Assembly (NCBI RefSeq): GCF_938039775.1
Contig: NZ_CALHTQ010000035.1
Location: 1-16,790, forward strand
DNA length: 16,790 nucleotides
Direction: 5' to 3'
DNA from: an uncultured Mogibacterium sp.
GTDB taxonomy: Bacteria > Bacillota_A > Clostridia > Peptostreptococcales > Anaerovoracaceae
Every line of letters begins with the position of its first letter. Positions within the stretch are counted from its first letter, which is position 1. Below are positions 14,422 to 16,790 of the stretch, one piece after another. Under the pieces are notes generated by a model. It was given only the letters and a program-made list of their open reading frames with translations, searched no databases and was not told the origin of the DNA. The position numbers and the translations under genes were made by a program.

Positions 14422-15273
14422 CTATATTTGTACATCTGTAATCTTCTGCATAACCGAGTAGATTAAAATATCCGCAGCAACGACCATAGTCATAATCATT
14501 CGTCCAGATATACTTTCATAAAGCGGAGCAATATACTCTGGAGAAAATAGGTTAAGAAACAATATAACCACAAAAGGCATTGCAAAGAGAATGATGCTTT
14601 CATTTTTCTTTCTATTAGCCATAGTTCTTATTTCATTTTCAATCGTCATCTTATCAATAATTACACTAGCCGCTTTATTAAGAGCATCAACAAGATTTGC
14701 ACCTGTTGTTTTGCAAGTCGAATAAATAACCGTAAAATCTACTACATCCTCTGAACCTGATCTTTTTGCAAAATCGTTAAGCACAGTTACATCTTCTTCA
14801 TTTCCGATGCTCATGCGCTTATGCATGTTCTTTAATTCCTTGCTTAAAATAGCATTTTCTCCATATATTCCAACTATTCCAGGAATAGCTTCACCTATCG
14901 CATCACGCATTCCTCGGCCTGCGCCAATTGAAGTTGATAATATAAATAAAAAATCCTTAAACTGCTCAGCTACTGCACGTTTACGTCTTGTTAACATGAA
15001 AACAGAATATATTTCTTGGATTTTGATATAGAAGAATAAAAGCACCACACTAAAAATTATATTGTGATATAAGAGTGCAGATAAAATCATCCCCGATATA
15101 AGAGTTAGAATGAATAGAATCTGCTTTTCTCTCTTATTGACGACATATTCATCATACTTAATTGTAAAATCACCAATACGTTCATTTTCTTCCGCAAATT
15201 CTCGCTGACATTCGGCTGTTTGTTTTTTGTAAAGCCGTGTATAATCATCACCAACAAAAAATCCATTTCTCAC
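14422..15273 (-). CDS. tadB: Tad pilus platform protein TadB (type II secretion F domain)
   Basis: The second inner-membrane platform protein, 283 residues. A polar N-terminal region (1-48) precedes two close membrane helices (about 50-88), the cytoplasmic T2SF domain (about 100-225, with EQFKDFLFILSTSIGAGRGM and VDFTVIYSTCKTTGANLVDA), and two C-terminal membrane helices (about 229-247 and 258-277). TadB and TadC together form the base that TadA turns or pushes to extrude Flp. The start is GTG at 15273. Its SD GAAGGA is part of the last tadA codons and lies 9 nt upstream, and 6 nt separate the genes, so translation follows tadA directly. Confidence 0.88.
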   Translation of the reverse strand: MRNGFFVGDDYTRLYKKQTAECQREFAEENERIGDFTIKYDEYVVNKREKQILFILTLISGMILSALLYHNIIFSVVLLFFYIKIQEIYSVFMLTRRKRAVAEQFKDFLFILSTSIGAGRGMRDAIGEAIPGIVGIYGENAILSKELKNMHKRMSIGNEEDVTVLNDFAKRSGSEDVVDFTVIYSTCKTTGANLVDALNKAASVIIDKMTIENEIRTMANRKKNESIILFAMPFVVILFLNLFSPEYIAPLYESISGRMIMTMVVAADILIYSVMQKITDVQI

Positions 15274-15279
15274 GCTCTA

Positions 15280-16524
15280 TTATCCTTCCTTGTATTCGTT
15301 CTGTAAAAGTTTATCTGTATTAACAAGCTTATTACCTGTCTCTAGCAGCTTCCCTTCAGTATCCGTAGAATAAATATAATTGAGTTTATAATCTTCACCA
15401 TCAAATCCTACCATTTCTGCAATCTCAACCAGACGTCTCTTACCATCACAATCTCTACGCAAATGTACAAAAATATCAATGGCATTTGCAATCTGACTTT
15501 TTATAGAATAAATTGGAATTTGTGTGTCCATGAGATACATCGTCTCTAACCTATTTAGCATCCCTTTTATAGAATTTCCATGACCTGTAGACATACTTCC
15601 ATCATGCCCCGTGGACATAGCCTGAATCATATCTATAACCTCACGACCTCTAACTTCTCCTACAATAATTCTATCTGGTCTCATTCTTAAACTTGTTTTT
15701 ATTAGCATTTCCATGCTAACTCTTCCCTTTCCAACAGAATTCGCATTACGACATTCCATATGAACAATATTTTCAATTTGACTAACTTTAAGCTCTGCAG
15801 AATCTTCTATAATAATTACACGTTCACTGGGTGTAATTGCCGATGAAAGAGCGTTTAAAAAGGTAGTCTTACCGGATGATGTTCCTCCACTGATAAAAAC
15901 ATTGTACTTAGAAGCAACTAGCATAGACAGAAAGTCTGAACACTCACGTGGCATCGTATCGTTATTTACCAAATCATCGAGTGTGATCTCTTCATTAGCA
16001 AATTTCCTGATAGTTAAGATTGGTCCATTCAAAGCAACATTCTTAAGTACGCCATTTACTCGATAGCCATTTTCCAATCTAGCATCGACTATAGGGTTTG
16101 CTTCATTAATTTCTCGATGAACATCTGAAGCAAACATCCTGATTAATCCCTCAAGCTCATCATCAGAGTAAAATGCATTATCAACCTCAATAATCCTTTT
16201 ATGTTTTTCTACAAAAATATGATTGCATCCATTGACCATAATCTCATTAATATACCTATCATCTAAGTATGAAGATAATATGCTATATTTACTCGATATT
16301 CTAAGGTAAATCGCATTTATAAGTGCGGTAATATCACCATAATTAATTTTAGAAATAAACTCACTATCAAATACCGCATTTTCAACATACAACAGTAGTT
16401 CATCATCACCTATTTTTGTGTCTGAGTGAGACAGCATACCTTTTAATTTATTAGTAATCATTTCAATAAATAATGAATGTCTATTAACAACAGACTTCAT
16501 ACTGTGATCCAAGATAAATTCCAT
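15280..16524 (-). CDS. tadA: Tad pilus assembly ATPase TadA/CpaF
   Basis: A cytoplasmic secretion ATPase of 414 residues that powers Flp pilus assembly. The N-terminal domain (about 1-130) includes LDDRYINEIMVNG (87-99), typical of the CpaF branch. The ATPase core has Walker A GGTSSGKT (213-220), the Asp box IIEDSAEL (238-245), Walker B RIIVGEVRGRE (285-295), and the His box STGHDGSMSTGH (304-315). All catalytic residues are present. The start at 16524 follows an AGGAG SD 4 nt away. It lies 57 nt after the end of a partial upstream gene and 6 nt before tadB. Its order with tadB, tadC and flp confirms that this is a Tad rather than another secretion ATPase. Confidence 0.95.
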   Translation of the reverse strand: MEFILDHSMKSVVNRHSLFIEMITNKLKGMLSHSDTKIGDDELLLYVENAVFDSEFISKINYGDITALINAIYLRISSKYSILSSYLDDRYINEIMVNGCNHIFVEKHKRIIEVDNAFYSDDELEGLIRMFASDVHREINEANPIVDARLENGYRVNGVLKNVALNGPILTIRKFANEEITLDDLVNNDTMPRECSDFLSMLVASKYNVFISGGTSSGKTTFLNALSSAITPSERVIIIEDSAELKVSQIENIVHMECRNANSVGKGRVSMEMLIKTSLRMRPDRIIVGEVRGREVIDMIQAMSTGHDGSMSTGHGNSIKGMLNRLETMYLMDTQIPIYSIKSQIANAIDIFVHLRRDCDGKRRLVEIAEMVGFDGEDYKLNYIYSTDTEGKLLETGNKLVNTDKLLQNEYKEG

Positions 16525-16535
16525 AAAACTCCTGC

Positions 16536-16560
16536 ACTTTAAAGTATTTACTTTAAAAGT
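16536..16560. repeat. Two tandem palindromes just upstream of the tadA SD
   Basis: ACTTTAAAGT (16536-16545), ATTT, then ACTTTAAAAGT (16550-16560) are two near-identical palindromes with centres 14-15 bp apart. In the mRNA the outer arms could also pair and place a hairpin next to the tadA SD (AGGAG). They could be an operator or an mRNA structure. Confidence 0.35.
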
Positions 16561-16581
16561 TATAACTCTCTATAATATTTA

Positions 16582-16790
16582 TTATATAAACTCATCGATA
16601 ATCTCATTTATAGCAATCTCTAGCCTGCTGCCATCAACATCAGGATTGATATATATAAAATTTTTAATCCCTAGTTCAGAAACAAGAGTAGAAGATGAAG
16701 TAGCATTTTCTTGAAACTTACTAAGTATTACCACCCCATCCATATCATTAAGAAGATCAATATTGCGTTTATTAAAGCAAGATGAAATAT
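16582..16790 (-). CDS. Partial gene upstream of tadA, C-terminal 68 residues
   Basis: An open minus-strand frame enters from the right edge and ends at TAA (16582-16584), 57 nt before tadA. The visible end reads as alternating strands and helices: NIDLLNDMDGVVILSKF, then STLVSELGIKNFIYINPD, and the final helix LEIAINEIIDEFI. Rossmann-like folds end this way, and Tad loci usually carry a TadZ/CpaE-type P-loop protein just before tadA, where MDGVVILS would match the 'DGVVLV' strand of that family. That identity is a guess from position and weak pattern. No nucleotide-binding motif is within the window. The codon use and the polar/hydrophobic pattern support a real gene. Confidence 0.6.
   Translation of the reverse strand, partial: ISSCFNKRNIDLLNDMDGVVILSKFQENATSSSTLVSELGIKNFIYINPDVDGSRLEIAINEIIDEFI

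Noticed and set aside
1..16790. CRISPR array, insertion sequence, prophage or tRNA gene
   Set aside because: No regular direct-repeat/spacer pattern, no transposase or integrase frame and no cloverleaf sequence were found by reading both strands.

Overview
The window reads as a chromosomal segment of an AT-rich, Gram-positive Clostridia-type anaerobe. The evidence is near-consensus Shine-Dalgarno (SD) and sigma-A promoters, a class A PBP with a low-complexity Asn/Gln tail, DUF975, DUF2325 and DUF3793 proteins typical of Clostridia, an Na+-type membrane pyrophosphatase, and a Firmicutes-style Tad pilus locus (Flp1-like pilin, DUF5702, DUF6382). A relative of the Eubacterium/Mogibacterium group would fit, but that placement is inference. 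No rRNA, tRNA, CRISPR array, insertion sequence or prophage gene was seen.

Layout. Positions 1-835 (+) hold the 3' end of a penicillin-binding protein 1A gene. It converges, over a bidirectional terminator, on a leftward DUF975 membrane-protein gene (985-1827). That gene is divergent from thiN, thiamine pyrophosphokinase (1914-2558, +), and the two promoters overlap almost completely. From 2697 to the right edge every gene lies on the minus strand. In map order these are pheT and pheS (a two-gene operon with its own promoter and no T-box), hppA (a K+-dependent, Na+-type pyrophosphatase), secG (best start internal, at 8750), and a DUF3793-DUF2325 pair with a structured leader. These transcription units are separated by hairpin terminators.

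The right 6.6 kb (10126-16790) is one compact leftward Tad/Flp tight-adherence pilus locus. In transcription order it holds a partial upstream gene, tadA (ATPase), tadB and tadC (inner-membrane platform), a 164-nt non-coding gap, flp (pilin), a small TadE-like pseudopilin, a DUF5702 TadG-like protein, a second TadE-like protein carrying an exact 52-residue tandem His/Cys repeat, and a DUF6382-like protein without an FHA domain. Gene ends overlap or nearly touch, which indicates translational coupling. Only the flp start has a strong spaced SD inside the pilin half. TadA would power TadB/TadC to extract and polymerise Flp, while the TadE/TadG-like proteins act as minor subunits or envelope partners.

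The observations most worth following up are the duplicated metal-ligand motif at the C-terminus of the TadE-like protein, a perfect 11-nt SD placed before an ATG-TAA start-stop pair between tadC and flp, the divergent PheS (four-Cys cluster plus an altered motif-3 approach), and the DUF3793 leader with mutually exclusive hairpins.
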